From JAAFJT01 sp043772905 (lineage in GTDB: Bacteria > Bacteroidota > Bacteroidia > Chitinophagales > Saprospiraceae): DNA of 64,000 bases. Numbering within the stretch: the stretch's first letter is position 1; the number at the start of each line of letters is the position of its first letter. The translations under genes were made by a program, and so were the position numbers. The DNA is taken from the NCBI GenBank assembly GCA_043772905.1, contig JAYVFS010000103.1, positions 38,399 to 102,398 on the forward strand, in the 5' to 3' direction. Under the pieces are notes generated by a model. It searched no databases. It saw nothing but the letters and a program-made list of their open reading frames with translations, and was not told where the DNA came from. Positions 9,704 to 18,732 of this stretch are shown here, piece by piece.

Positions 9704-10171
9704 ATGGACAAACCATTATACACTTTTGAACCCTTCAAACACACGACAGATTGGGTTTTAGTAGGAACTTTTAGTGCCGTTATACTCATGTTATTGGCGG
9801 CTTATGCCGTCTCAAAATATAGCAAATTAGATGTCAATCGGCGCAATATCCTTATGATGTTGTGCTTTTTTATAGGCATTTTGGCTGCTGGAACGGCGGC
9901 GTTTCGCTTGATTTCTATGTGGAAATTGAAGCCCGTTCAGATTTATAGCGACCGTATTGAAACGCCTTATGGTACGGCACCCATCAATAATATTCGTGAT
10001 TTTTATGTCAAAATTGAAAGACATTACAAAATGATTGACCCCTCGGCAGTCAAGGATTCTGCCCGTTATTTTTTCCTTTTGGAACGCAACGACAAGACCC
10101 ATGTTTTGAGCGAAGGCGACTATCAAATTGATTCCATTTTGGCAAAACTGAATGATGTGATGGGGTATTGA
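9704..10171 (+). CDS. Small two-helix membrane protein, unknown function
   Basis: 155 residues when started at the ATG at 9704; a TTG at 9638 would add 22 residues, but the ATG is preceded by the usual A-rich stretch. Two membrane helices (about 20-42 and 50-72 from the ATG) are followed by a soluble PH-like region 'PVQIYSDRIETPYGTAPINNIRDFYVKIE', a pattern typical of YcxB/PH-like membrane proteins. I do not recognise the family with certainty. No operon partner is evident. Confidence 0.65.
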   Translation: MDKPLYTFEPFKHTTDWVLVGTFSAVILMLLAAYAVSKYSKLDVNRRNILMMLCFFIGILAAGTAAFRLISMWKLKPVQIYSDRIETPYGTAPINNIRDFYVKIERHYKMIDPSAVKDSARYFFLLERNDKTHVLSEGDYQIDSILAKLNDVMGY

Positions 10172-10199
10172 CCTCCTTCCAAAGGAACCCTTCGGATGT

Positions 10200-10361
10200 T
10201 TGCCACGCTCAGCAAAGGTATTGATATTGGAAGGTTCGCCAGATTACGATATTTTTTTGAAAATGTGCCTGCGGGAAAACAATCCTGATACTTTGGATTT
10301 AGGGCTTTATGATAAAAATATTAAAACTGATTTTGAAAAAAATAAGATAGAATCCAAGTAA
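10200..10361 (+). pseudogene. Possible C-terminal gene remnant
   Basis: A frame without a start reads '...AKVLILEGSPDYDIFLKMCLRENNPDTLDLGLYDKNIKTDFEKNKIESK' and ends at TAA 10359-10361. The amino-acid pattern looks like real coding sequence, yet it has no start codon and no upstream body. About 30 bases further on a decayed motif copy (ACTGTGGGGG at 10390) is seen. I infer a gene broken by deletion; the parent family is not recognised. Confidence 0.35.
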
Positions 10362-10606
10362 GTAACACAACTCAAATAAACAGGAAAATACTGTGGGGGT
10401 CTAAGTTGCTGATTTTCAACAAATAACACTTTACGAAGGCTTGAACCTTCGTAAAGTTTGTCCCGATTATTTCAACTTAACTACTTATACTTATTTTGGT
10501 TGTTTTTTAGAAAAAGATATAATATTCAACCGATAATTTGACTTCAAATAAAGCGGTCAACACATCAAGTGTAGTCATTTTCTTAATTTTATAAAATATT
10601 TCTATC
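10362..10606. other. Non-coding stretch with a terminator hairpin and decayed motif
   Basis: Contains ACTGTGGGGG at 10390-10399 (one substitution from the iterated motif) and a perfect 12-bp hairpin, arms 10428-10439 and 10446-10457, which may end transcription from the upstream genes. The remainder is AT-rich leader of the next lipoprotein gene; no clear promoter seen. Confidence 0.5.
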
Positions 10607-11086
10607 ATGTCAAAAACAATTTTATTTCTCGCTTTTTCCTTTGTGCTTTGCTTATCAGCATGCACGGAAACGCCTAAAAAAGAGGCTGTACAAACAGCGA
10701 AAACAGAAACAGCTCCCGTCGTTGAGCCTCCTATAGTGGGCGGTGATTCAGATGAACACGGCTGCAAAGCTTCTGCTGGTTATACGTGGTCAGTCGTCAA
10801 AAACGAGTGTATTCGAATCTTTGAAGCGGGCATTCGCCTCGATGCAAAAGCGGCTGATTTGGATAAAACGACCTCCGCTTTCATCGTTTTTAAATCAGAA
10901 ACCGACGAGGCACAAGCAGAACTTTATTTACCCAGTGAAAAAAAGTCTGTTTTGTTAGCCAAAGACAAAAGTAACGGGGCAGGTAAATGGACGAATGAGA
11001 CTTATGTTTTGACGCAATGGAAAGGCATGTACACCTTAGAAGACAGCCATAAAAAGGTGCTTTATGATGGGATGGTGGCTAAATAA
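10607..11086 (+). CDS. Lipoprotein, unknown function
   Basis: 159 residues. Signal peptide with lipobox LSAC (Cys 19), then a Thr/Glu/Pro linker, then a core beginning 'DEHGCKASAGYTWSVVKNECIRIFEAGIRLD' with two conserved-looking cysteines, and a second half 'FIVFKSETDEAQAELYLP'. The 'GC.ASAGYTWS..K..CIR.FE.GI.L' pattern recurs in small Bacteroidota lipoproteins of no known function. Predicted to be anchored in the envelope. Followed by an 11164-11197 hairpin. Confidence 0.8.
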   Translation: MSKTILFLAFSFVLCLSACTETPKKEAVQTAKTETAPVVEPPIVGGDSDEHGCKASAGYTWSVVKNECIRIFEAGIRLDAKAADLDKTTSAFIVFKSETDEAQAELYLPSEKKSVLLAKDKSNGAGKWTNETYVLTQWKGMYTLEDSHKKVLYDGMVAK

Positions 11087-11163
11087 AAACAAGTAAAACG
11101 AGCAAAAAAACTTGTATCAATTTTGAGACAACTAATTGATTCTCATTAGAATAGGTGAAAGAT

Positions 11164-11197
11164 ACGTATTGGATACTTTTAAAGTATCCGATACGTA
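11164..11197. terminator. Hairpin after lipoprotein gene
   Basis: Near-perfect palindrome (TACGTATTGGATACTTT / AAAGTATCCGATACGTA, one mismatch) lying between convergent genes. No long T run follows, so termination is likely but not certain. Confidence 0.5.
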
Positions 11198-11212
11198 AAT
11201 GCCCACCTTCCC

Positions 11213-11276
11213 ACTTTTCACTTATAACTTTTCACTTATAACTTTTCACTTATAACTTTTCACTTATAACTTTTCA
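11213..11276. repeat. 14-bp tandem repeat, 4.5 copies
   Basis: ACTTTTCACTTATA is repeated perfectly at 11213, 11227, 11241 and 11255 with a half copy from 11269. The last copies run into the 3' end of the DUF6311 gene, so its stop codon and last residues (Lys-Ser-Tyr-Lys) are encoded by the repeat. Confidence 0.95.
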
Positions 11277-13455
11277 TTTCCCCCGAATAACAATCATCAA
11301 AAGTGTCAAAATAAGCCGTTTTCAACACCTTAAAATTGCTGTCCACGACCACAAAATTGAAGCCACGTTGACTCATGCTGTGGTCAATTTTATTGAAAAT
11401 AATTTTACCAAAATTACCAGCCGTTCCACCCGCAGAATGTAATTCAAAGCTGTTTTGGGGGATAAAACCATTGATATTGTCCCCTTTTTTGAATTTTTGG
11501 ATAATAGCAACGGAGTCGGGCGTTATTTTTTCAAAGACAAATTTGCCCTTATGAATCACACCAACCAGACCGCTGCGTAAAGTCAATTTCGATATATCAC
11601 AGCCCATTTTTTGGAGTTGCGTTTTGGCTTCTTCGCACAATTTCCAAGCAGCATCGTCTCTCACAACGGCTAAAATCGTCTCTTTATCATTCGCTGCAAG
11701 GAACTCTGCCAACCCCTCAGTATTCATACTGGGAACGGTACAATTGGGCAATTCGGAAAGAAATTTTATCGTTTTTTCAAACTTTAAAGGCACACCAACG
11801 ATATAATCTTCATACATAAATGCTTTGACCTGAGCACTTTCTACGATTTTTTTTAATTTCCTAACCGAGTGTTGTGTGGCTATAAATATTGAATTTTGTT
11901 CATCGCCCAATTCGCCTTTATCCAATGCCGCAAATGTCTTTTTTTCATACAGTTCATGCGCTTGCCAATCGGGACGTGCCAAATAACCCGTCGTTATGCT
12001 TTGATGATTCAACGCAGCGATGCGGGCAAAATGAATATAATCCTCATACGTTTTGTAATGCAACGTGAAAGGCGGCAACATGACCACACGTTCAGCTTCA
12101 CTTGTGATGTGTTGCCATGTTTTTGAAGTCATAACGGACGGCTCGTAGCCGTCAAAATCGTAATATTTTTGTTCGCGTGTTACCATAGGGGCAACGTCTA
12201 TGATTTGAATAAAAACAAGTATGGATAATAGGCTGATTAACCATGTCTTAGGCAATTTTAACTTTAAAAAACCTACGAAAAAAAATGCCATTAAGAGATA
12301 ATGTAAAGTCCAAATAAAGCGACCTGACGACCGAAAGGCTTGTGATAGGAAGTTGAAATAAGTGTTTTCCAACATAAAATTGGCTTCAAAAATCGCCTTG
12401 TTGCCAAACGTAAATAGGTGGCTAAAAGCAAACAAAGCGAACAAAACAGCGACAAAACCAAGCGGAGAGAACGATTTTTCGAAATTTTTTCTGTTTTTTA
12501 TAGTCAATACATTAGCAATAAGAACAATGAAACCGATGAGCAGTACGCCGCCGCCAAGATAACCTTGTCCTTCGTATTGACCTGCATTGATAGGTAAGGT
12601 TGGCATCAAAAATTGCTCACCTTGTCCATTAAAAAAGGTGTTGAGGTTGGCTGAAAATTTGCCAAAACCAATTTGTGCCATTGTTGTGGTGGACGTATTG
12701 AAATTGCCGACGATATACCATAACACCATCGCCAAAGCTAAGCCAGCGAGACTCATTAATCCCTTCAAAACCCATGAAAAACGCCCTATTTTTTCCGATT
12801 TCCAATACGTGGCAAACGCCAAACCGAAAATCATGAGCAGCAAATATTGATGAATGAGTGCCGTTGTCGCTATGATTTTTAAAAAACTAAAAAACTTCTG
12901 CTTTGCCGTATTGGGTTCAAAATAGATGCAGAATGACCACAAAATGAGCCACTGTGCGCATAAATTCATGTGACCAGTACGGGTCAAAAGGGCAGGAGAG
13001 AGGATGAAAAAAGTGGACCCTAAAACCAATTCAAGGGACGTTAAATTTAACTTATAAAGATTGGACAGACCCCTCAGTAAACGCACCGAAAAAACGGCTT
13101 GTAAGATGTAACAAGCCAAAAACCAAAAGCCAAAGTATTGAAAATCAATAGGTAATAAAGGCGATAGAATTTTAAAAGGAATTGCCAACAACGGAATTGC
13201 TCCTGTTAGACCAATACCCGTAACGGTCGGATAATCATAACCTTTGAGCGTACCAATCACAGGGAAATGCCAAGGCGTATTGCGATAAAATTGCCAAGAA
13301 ACATACTCCGTCGGACAATCTGCATAACTCATCAACCAATCGTAGTGCGTTGGATTGAGCACGTGCGGCGTGAATTTCAAGAGAAAAACAGCGACTGCAA
13401 TAGCGATTGCTACGGCGTAAATGCCCCCCTCAGTATTTGTCTTTAAAAAACGCAT
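11260..13455 (-). CDS. DUF6311 polytopic membrane protein (GT-C-like)
   Basis: 731 residues. About ten membrane helices fill residues 10-430, starting 'YAVAIAIAVAVFLLKF' then the conserved 'HYDWLMSYADCPTEYVSWQFYRNTPW' loop, a pattern of DUF6311 proteins related to membrane glycosyltransferases. A soluble region (about 430-731) follows, probably periplasmic. The donor and acceptor are unknown. Three iterated motifs are inside: 11713 (Thr-Glu-Gly), 13070 (Leu-Arg-Gly) and 13424 (Thr-Glu-Gly-Gly right after the start). The C-terminus is formed by a 14-bp tandem repeat, which may be a recent change. Confidence 0.82.
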   Translation of the reverse strand: MRFLKTNTEGGIYAVAIAIAVAVFLLKFTPHVLNPTHYDWLMSYADCPTEYVSWQFYRNTPWHFPVIGTLKGYDYPTVTGIGLTGAIPLLAIPFKILSPLLPIDFQYFGFWFLACYILQAVFSVRLLRGLSNLYKLNLTSLELVLGSTFFILSPALLTRTGHMNLCAQWLILWSFCIYFEPNTAKQKFFSFLKIIATTALIHQYLLLMIFGLAFATYWKSEKIGRFSWVLKGLMSLAGLALAMVLWYIVGNFNTSTTTMAQIGFGKFSANLNTFFNGQGEQFLMPTLPINAGQYEGQGYLGGGVLLIGFIVLIANVLTIKNRKNFEKSFSPLGFVAVLFALFAFSHLFTFGNKAIFEANFMLENTYFNFLSQAFRSSGRFIWTLHYLLMAFFFVGFLKLKLPKTWLISLLSILVFIQIIDVAPMVTREQKYYDFDGYEPSVMTSKTWQHITSEAERVVMLPPFTLHYKTYEDYIHFARIAALNHQSITTGYLARPDWQAHELYEKKTFAALDKGELGDEQNSIFIATQHSVRKLKKIVESAQVKAFMYEDYIVGVPLKFEKTIKFLSELPNCTVPSMNTEGLAEFLAANDKETILAVVRDDAAWKLCEEAKTQLQKMGCDISKLTLRSGLVGVIHKGKFVFEKITPDSVAIIQKFKKGDNINGFIPQNSFELHSAGGTAGNFGKIIFNKIDHSMSQRGFNFVVVDSNFKVLKTAYFDTFDDCYSGEMKSYK

Positions 13456-13729
13456 TTTTCAAATTTTCACTTTTACGCCCATTATTCAATCGTCACATTC
13501 CCCATGGACTATAGATGTTTTTTTTTCATTTTGTACTTTTTTAATTGGGCGTAAATGTATAAAAACAGATGTCAAAAACCCATACAAGTTCAGTCAATCT
13601 CTGAATCGGTTATTTTTATAAAATAGCAAGGAGACCTACGAACGTGACATTTTTTGAGAAAAAACTGTCCTTTTTGAGTGAAAACGGTTATTTTTGTAAA
13701 TCTAAAACAACCAATTTAAACGAGCATCT
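13456..13729. other. Divergent intergenic region
   Basis: 274 bases between the DUF6311 gene (leftward) and the DUF6934 gene (rightward). A Bacteroidota -7 element TATTTTTG lies at 13689-13696, about 34 bases before the DUF6934 start, but no TTTG sits at the ideal 19-base spacing. Nothing else was recognised. Confidence 0.4.
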
Positions 13730-14179
13730 ATGAGATTGGAGAAATATGAATTAACAGAAGATCCAAACAAAACAGCTTTTGAGTTCACAAGTGAAGGACC
13801 TAAAGGTAGGATTTTGAAAGGCGTTTTTTATTCAAAATTAAAGCTAAAAGGCGTTGAAAATCTCTATAATCTTGCTTTTGGCGACAAAGACTTAGAATCT
13901 GGAGAAATTGATGACCATGTAATTACAGATAATGAAGACCGTGAAAAAGTTATAGCAACGGTCGCAAATACGGTCATTATTTTTACCAATCACTATCCAA
14001 AAGCGCAAATTTATTTTGAAGGAAGTAATAATGCACGAACACGTTTGTATCGAATGGCTATCAGTAAATATTTCGATGAATTATCTGAAACATTTGTTAT
14101 CAAAGGATTTATCGCTAAAAAGTGGTCGGCATTTGAGAAAAATGTTAATTATGAAGCCTTTTTAATCACTCGTAAATAA
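13730..14179 (+). CDS. DUF6934 family protein
   Basis: 149 residues. The sequence 'FEFTSEGPKGRILKGVFYSKL', 'FGDKDLESGEIDDHVITDNEDREKVIATVANTVIIFTNHYPKAQIYFEGSNNARTRLYRMAIS' fits DUF6934, a small Bacteroidota family without known function. It is followed after 8 bases by a second small gene, and both lack the iterated motif. Such two-gene units of small soluble proteins are often toxin-antitoxin or other mobile modules, but this is inference only. Confidence 0.75.
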   Translation: MRLEKYELTEDPNKTAFEFTSEGPKGRILKGVFYSKLKLKGVENLYNLAFGDKDLESGEIDDHVITDNEDREKVIATVANTVIIFTNHYPKAQIYFEGSNNARTRLYRMAISKYFDELSETFVIKGFIAKKWSAFEKNVNYEAFLITRK

Positions 14180-14187
14180 ACTAAGTT

Positions 14188-14505
14188 ATGAATAAAACAT
14201 CTCTTCTTGATTATAATACAACCGCTACGGTTGATCCAAACATGAAAGTACCGCTTAATCCTGCACCTGAAAAAATGGCAAGGGCGATTGCTTTTCTTGA
14301 AGAACACGGCTTGCCACCAGAAATTGAAAAAAAGCAAAAAAGCAAAAAAGTCAATCGTTCAGCTTTGCAAAACGAGTTACTCAATATTTATACTTTTGAA
14401 CCAACAGAAGAAGAAATGCTGCAATTGAAAGCATTTTTAGCACAATTGTTTGCGGATAAAATAAAGGAATCAAAAGCCTATCAAGAAGCCGCAATGACCG
14501 CCTGA
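14188..14505 (+). CDS. Small partner of DUF6934 protein, unknown
   Basis: 105 residues, soluble, Lys/Glu-rich, with a mid-region 'KKQKSKKVNRSALQNELLNIY' and helical C-terminus 'EEEMLQLKAFLAQLFADKIKESKAYQEAA'. It is 8 bases downstream of the DUF6934 gene and clearly co-transcribed. No domain recognised. It could be a partner protein or antitoxin-like; no data in the sequence decide this. Confidence 0.7.
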   Translation: MNKTSLLDYNTTATVDPNMKVPLNPAPEKMARAIAFLEEHGLPPEIEKKQKSKKVNRSALQNELLNIYTFEPTEEEMLQLKAFLAQLFADKIKESKAYQEAAMTA

Positions 14506-14572
14506 AAACTTAGAGTAAAAGATAGCTTTTTCATATCGTTTTTTCAAATAGACCCATTTTACTGAGGGGGGC

Positions 14573-14920
14573 TTATGCCTTTTCACTTTCCAAAGCATCC
14601 CAATATTCAACAGCACGGCGTGTGTGAGGAATACAAATCGAACCACCGACCAAATTGGCAATAGAAAAAACCTCAAAAATTTCGGCTTCTGAAACGCCCA
14701 ATTCGTGGCATGTACCGATGTGGTATTTGATGCAATCGTCGCACCGCAAAACCATAGAAGCGACAAGACCCAACAATTCTTTTGTTTTTACATCAAGCGC
14801 ACCTTCTTGATATGTTTGATTGTCAAGTGACCAAAAGCGTTTGAGGACTTTGTTGTCCACGCTCAAAATGCGGTCATTCATTTTCTTGCGGTAGTCGTTA
14901 AACTCTGTAACTGTTGACAT
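14573..14920 (-). CDS. Carboxymuconolactone decarboxylase/AhpD family protein
   Basis: 115 residues from the ATG at 14920 (MSTVTEF); a longer frame to 14983 has no family support. The AhpD-fold CxxC is present as 'LRCDDCIKYHIGTCHELG', with the conserved His after it, implying a thiol-based peroxide or disulfide reductase activity rather than true decarboxylase. It ends 'EYWDALESEKA' and the iterated motif at 14561 begins right after its stop codon. Expressed leftward; monocistronic or following the 15091 gene. Confidence 0.88.
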   Translation of the reverse strand: MSTVTEFNDYRKKMNDRILSVDNKVLKRFWSLDNQTYQEGALDVKTKELLGLVASMVLRCDDCIKYHIGTCHELGVSEAEIFEVFSIANLVGGSICIPHTRRAVEYWDALESEKA

Positions 14921-14991
14921 GTTTTTTATGATTTTATGATTAGAGATTTTAAAATTTTTAAGCACAAAGAAGCATCTGATCAAGAGTAGTT

Positions 14992-15024
14992 AAGTTCGGG
15001 GGATTTTGAAAATTCCCCGAACTT
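14992..15024. terminator. Hairpin between 15091 gene and CMD gene
   Basis: Arms AAGTTCGGGG (14992-15001) and CCCCGAACTT (15015-15024). It lies 3' of the membrane protein gene at 15091, which is read leftward, and next to an iterated motif at 15035. Confidence 0.5.
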
Positions 15025-15090
15025 GTGATTTCTACCCCCTCAGTATGGTCGAGAAATTTTACAATCTTTGTACATGAAATTACAATTTGA

Positions 15091-15555
15091 TTATGCTTTG
15101 CCGCGATTCCGTAACCGCCAAACGGACACCAAAAGTCGTCCCGCCAAAATGACCGCTGAGATAATGGCTGCAACGACAAAAAACAAAAATTCGCTTTTTA
15201 TGTAATTGAGCAAAGACTCACGTTTGGCGGCATTACCTACACTTTCTAACAAAATATCAGGGTCGCCGCCATCAATCCAAACATTAAAACTTTGGATTTG
15301 CGTCATTAAAGTCGCAACAATGGCTATTGTAACAAGAACAAAACCGATTTTTGCATACTGCCAAGTGGCAAGGAAAGTGTATTTTAGGAAAAACGTATAA
15401 CGTGCAAAGGTGACGAACAGAACGATAGTGGCAATATTGACCCCATTGAACTTGTATGCAGGGAAATTTGTCCAAATCGGATACATCACAACCGTGACGA
15501 TGACCACCGTAACGACCCACCAAATAGATTCGAGTAAAATTTTATTGCTTGTCAT
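15091..15555 (-). CDS. Small membrane protein, unknown function
   Basis: 154 residues with four predicted helices (about 10-28, 38-58, 66-88 and 124-145), a short acidic loop 'DGGDPDILLESVGNAAKRESLLNYIKSEF' between helices three and four, and an Arg-rich C-terminus. No family recognised. Two iterated motifs flank the gene, at 15035 and 15589, but none is inside it. Confidence 0.7.
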   Translation of the reverse strand: MTSNKILLESIWWVVTVVIVTVVMYPIWTNFPAYKFNGVNIATIVLFVTFARYTFFLKYTFLATWQYAKIGFVLVTIAIVATLMTQIQSFNVWIDGGDPDILLESVGNAAKRESLLNYIKSEFLFFVVAAIISAVILAGRLLVSVWRLRNRGKA

Positions 15556-15639
15556 TAATGTCTGAATGAGTGATTTTTATGATTAAATACTGAGGGGGCG
15601 CAAATGTAGCTAAATTCCTAATTCCTAATTCCTAATTCA

Positions 15640-17640
15640 TTACTGCCGTTGCGCCATTTGCTCATATTCCACCGCCTTTGCCACATTGCCCAATTGCCGA
15701 TAAGCCACCGAAATATTGATCGCATCTTGTTTGTCGTAGCGAATTGCTAAGGCTTTGGACAAAACTTCAATTAATTTTTGAGGTTGATTGGACATGCCGT
15801 AAGCCGTGCCGAGATAAGACATAGCCACCACATCGGTTGGGTTAAGTTCAATCGCGTTGCTTAAATATTCAATAGATTTAGGCAAATTGTTTTGTTGTTG
15901 TCCCACCGTTTTACCGCCTTCCCGGTAAACGAGCGCGAGATTTGTTTTGGCATCTTTGAACTGCGGGTCGAGTTTTAAGGCTGTATTGTAGGACTCGATG
16001 GCTTTATCAAATTCTTGAAGATAAAAATAACCATTACCCATCAGCAAATACGGATTTTTCATGGTCGGATGTATCTCCAAAGCCTTGTGTAAATGTCCAA
16101 TGGCTTCTGTTATTTTAGTCTTTTTCTCAACGGCATTAGGCGAATTTTTAAAATGTTCAATCGTTTCACCACCCACCGACGTTTGCAATTTGGCAGAATT
16201 TGGCGACGTTTCGATGTCGGTTGTAAAGATGGTGTAATTGTCTTTCCAAGCAGGATTGCGTGTAAAAGTCTTCAAACTGAACAAGGCGACAATGACGACA
16301 ATCACCCCCAAACCTTGACGATTGACACCAGTTTGGACTTCTTTTGACGCTAATTTTGCTAATAAAACAGCCAAAACAAGGCAAAAGCCCACCGAAGGCA
16401 TAAACATAAACCGTTCAGCCATATTAGTCCCTACGGGAAAAACGATGTTTGACACAATGGATAATGTGATAAGAAAAAACGCAATGCCAAAACTAATCAG
16501 GCTGCGATTTTTCCACCCCCTCAGTATCAAAGCCAAAAGACCGATGTAAACAGCAACACTCAACAGCACTTGCCAGTCGCCAAAAGACATGATACCGATG
16601 TGACGTGGATAATAATCGTGTGTCAAAGGATGAGGAAAGATGAGCAGTTGAACGTATTTGCCAAGCGTATAAGTAATCGTTGCAAATTTCTCAGCAAAAT
16701 CAAAAGGCACATAAGTGTTGCCGACGAGTTTCAAAAAAGGGTTGTTCATCAACTCCATTTGCTCGCCGCCAAACTGATTGCCGATGACAGCCCCCCTCAG
16801 TATCATAAACAAAACAGCGGCTGCCAAAAAGGGAATTGCTTGTTTTATAGCCGTAAAAGCGTCTGTTTTAACAAAAAGCCAATAAATCATAGGCGTAATG
16901 ACCACAAAAGTGATGGCATTCTCCTTTGATAATAAAGCGATAAAAAACAGGGCAAAAGCAATGATTTGGTTTTTAAAACCTCCATTTTCAAACGCTTTTA
17001 GCGAAAACCAAACAGCCGCAAGGCTGCCAAGTAGCGTCATAATTTCGTCGCGCCCTTTGATATTCGCCACAGCTTCGGTATGAATCGGATGCGCTGCAAA
17101 AAGCAGAGCTGCTATAAAAGCCACCAACATCGGATTGAATATTGATGTTGGGTCGCTATTCTTTCGATAATTCAGTAGTTTTAGCAATAAAAAATAGAGC
17201 AAAACACACGTCAAACCGAACAAAATGACGTTAATAAAGTGTCCAATAAAAGGATTTTTGCCAAAAAGTTGGTATTCAATCGCAAACATCACAAGCGTAA
17301 AAGGGCGATAACGACCACCCGCAACGAGCTGTGCCTTGCCCGATTCTTTGAAAAAACCATAAAACGTATCGTATTGCAAAATACCGCCGATGCCAGCGAC
17401 CCCCTCAGTCGTAAACATATTGTCGGTGATGACAATCGAGTCGTCTTGACAAAAATCGTAGGACAAAGTATTGGCATACAACACAAAACTTAAAGCGAAT
17501 ATAAAAATGGCTTGAAGGCGCGTATTTTTCCAAAAAGAAGGAGAAATATCGGTTTGTGAACGAACAGTTTTTGGTTTAATCGGTTTATCAGGTGTCGGCG
17601 TTGGCGCAGAACTTAGCGGCTTTTTATTTTTTTTACTCAT
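15640..17640 (-). CDS. TMTC-like membrane glycosyltransferase with TPR domain
   Basis: 666 residues. N-terminal Lys/Pro-rich cytoplasmic tail (1-35), then about ten helices (36-440) with the GT-C acidic pair 'YDFCQDDSIVI' in the first loop and 'HPIHTEAVANIKGRDEIM' as in DUF1736/TMTC O-mannosyltransferases, then TPR units (about 500-660: 'PYLLMGNGYFYLQEFDKAIESYNTALKLDP'). Predicted to move a lipid-linked sugar onto exported protein; this is from family knowledge. Iterated motifs at 16516, 16791 (both Leu-Arg-Gly) and 17400 (Thr-Glu-Gly). Short tandem CCTAATT repeats lie just past the stop (15611-15635). Confidence 0.85.
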   Translation of the reverse strand: MSKKNKKPLSSAPTPTPDKPIKPKTVRSQTDISPSFWKNTRLQAIFIFALSFVLYANTLSYDFCQDDSIVITDNMFTTEGVAGIGGILQYDTFYGFFKESGKAQLVAGGRYRPFTLVMFAIEYQLFGKNPFIGHFINVILFGLTCVLLYFLLLKLLNYRKNSDPTSIFNPMLVAFIAALLFAAHPIHTEAVANIKGRDEIMTLLGSLAAVWFSLKAFENGGFKNQIIAFALFFIALLSKENAITFVVITPMIYWLFVKTDAFTAIKQAIPFLAAAVLFMILRGAVIGNQFGGEQMELMNNPFLKLVGNTYVPFDFAEKFATITYTLGKYVQLLIFPHPLTHDYYPRHIGIMSFGDWQVLLSVAVYIGLLALILRGWKNRSLISFGIAFFLITLSIVSNIVFPVGTNMAERFMFMPSVGFCLVLAVLLAKLASKEVQTGVNRQGLGVIVVIVALFSLKTFTRNPAWKDNYTIFTTDIETSPNSAKLQTSVGGETIEHFKNSPNAVEKKTKITEAIGHLHKALEIHPTMKNPYLLMGNGYFYLQEFDKAIESYNTALKLDPQFKDAKTNLALVYREGGKTVGQQQNNLPKSIEYLSNAIELNPTDVVAMSYLGTAYGMSNQPQKLIEVLSKALAIRYDKQDAINISVAYRQLGNVAKAVEYEQMAQRQ

Positions 17641-17853
17641 TGAGAAATAATTTGCAACAAAATGAAAATCAATGATTTACGCAATATTGTTAAAGTTTTT
17701 ATAAAAATTAGAAACTTAATTGTCGTACTTTTACCTTTGAAATTTAATTAACAATTCAACAAAATTCAGAAATTTGTGAGAAATGACCGCTCAATAAAAG
17801 CGTTATTTTCCACAAAATACTCAAAAAAAAATTTTCAAACAAAGAATTAAATT

Positions 17854-18606
17854 ATGAAAAAAATTATTTTGTCTATGACCTTCGTGGTCGGTTTGGTTTC
17901 TCTTTCAGTCGCCCAAGACTTGCACTTTGGTATTCAAGCAAGCCCGTCATGGTCATGGATGGGTACTGACAATACGAAAATCACAGGCTCAGGTTCAGCT
18001 TTGGGCTTGAAATTAGGACTTGTTGTTGAAAATCGTTTCAGCGAAGCCTATTCGGTTTCTTCGGGTATCGGTTTTCATTTCAATTCAGGCGGCTCGCTGC
18101 GGTTCGGTTTGCCTGGGCAATTGTGGAAAAACTCATGGAGCGAATTTGATATATCCCCCAAATCATCTGATACTTTTGCGGTGGATACGAAGTTGCGTTA
18201 CAGTTTGACATTTGTAGAAATACCAATCGGTCTAAAAATGCGCACGCCTGAACAAGGCAATCACATTCGCTATTTTGCCGAACCTTTGATTTCATTTGGT
18301 TTTAGAACGAAGGCTTCAGGTGACATTTCAAGTGCAGGAACGGTCTCAGCCCAAGAAAAAATCAATATTAAAGGCGATGTCAACGGCTTAAACATGTCGT
18401 GGGGCGCAGGTATTGGTGGTGAATATATTATTCAAAACAACACGGCGATTGTCTTTGGCTTATATTTCCAAAGCGGTTTTACCGACATGACAGGGAATAG
18501 CGGCAGCACTTTGTTCGACAGTTCATCGGGTACTCAAGTGGCTAAATCGGAAAAATCGAAAGGAACGGTTAAGTCTTTGACGATTCGGGCAGGGGTGATG
18601 TTTTGA
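17854..18606 (+). CDS. Outer-membrane beta-barrel protein (PorT-like)
   Basis: 250 residues. Signal peptide MKKIILSMTFVVGLVSLSVAQ, then alternating hydrophobic strands typical of Bacteroidota outer-membrane beta-barrel domains ('GLKLGLVVENRFSEAYSVSSGIGFHFNSGG', 'LTFVEIPIGLKM', 'LTIRAGVMF' at the end). The aromatic/hydrophobic last strand ends in Phe as expected for an outer-membrane protein. The precise role is unknown. A strong terminator follows at 18634. Confidence 0.8.
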   Translation: MKKIILSMTFVVGLVSLSVAQDLHFGIQASPSWSWMGTDNTKITGSGSALGLKLGLVVENRFSEAYSVSSGIGFHFNSGGSLRFGLPGQLWKNSWSEFDISPKSSDTFAVDTKLRYSLTFVEIPIGLKMRTPEQGNHIRYFAEPLISFGFRTKASGDISSAGTVSAQEKINIKGDVNGLNMSWGAGIGGEYIIQNNTAIVFGLYFQSGFTDMTGNSGSTLFDSSSGTQVAKSEKSKGTVKSLTIRAGVMF

Positions 18607-18633
18607 TTCTCTTTAATATTGGAACAAAAAAAA

Positions 18634-18680
18634 ACAGCTTACGACGTGTGTGTTGTAAGTTGTTTTTTGTTTTTTGTTGA
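18634..18680 (+). terminator. Intrinsic terminator after barrel gene
   Basis: Stem CAGCTTACGAC / GTTGTAAGTTG (G-U pairs allowed) with GTGTGT loop and a T-rich tail from 18663. It isolates the barrel gene from the accessory cassette. Confidence 0.8.
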
Positions 18681-18732
18681 AAAATATTAGTTTTGTCAAC
18701 AAAATTGCTCAAGTATTAAATATATTTAATTT

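Noticed and set aside
10034..10050. CCCCTCGGCAGT near 10038 as a motif copy
   Set aside because: Has a two-base insertion relative to the core; treated as chance.
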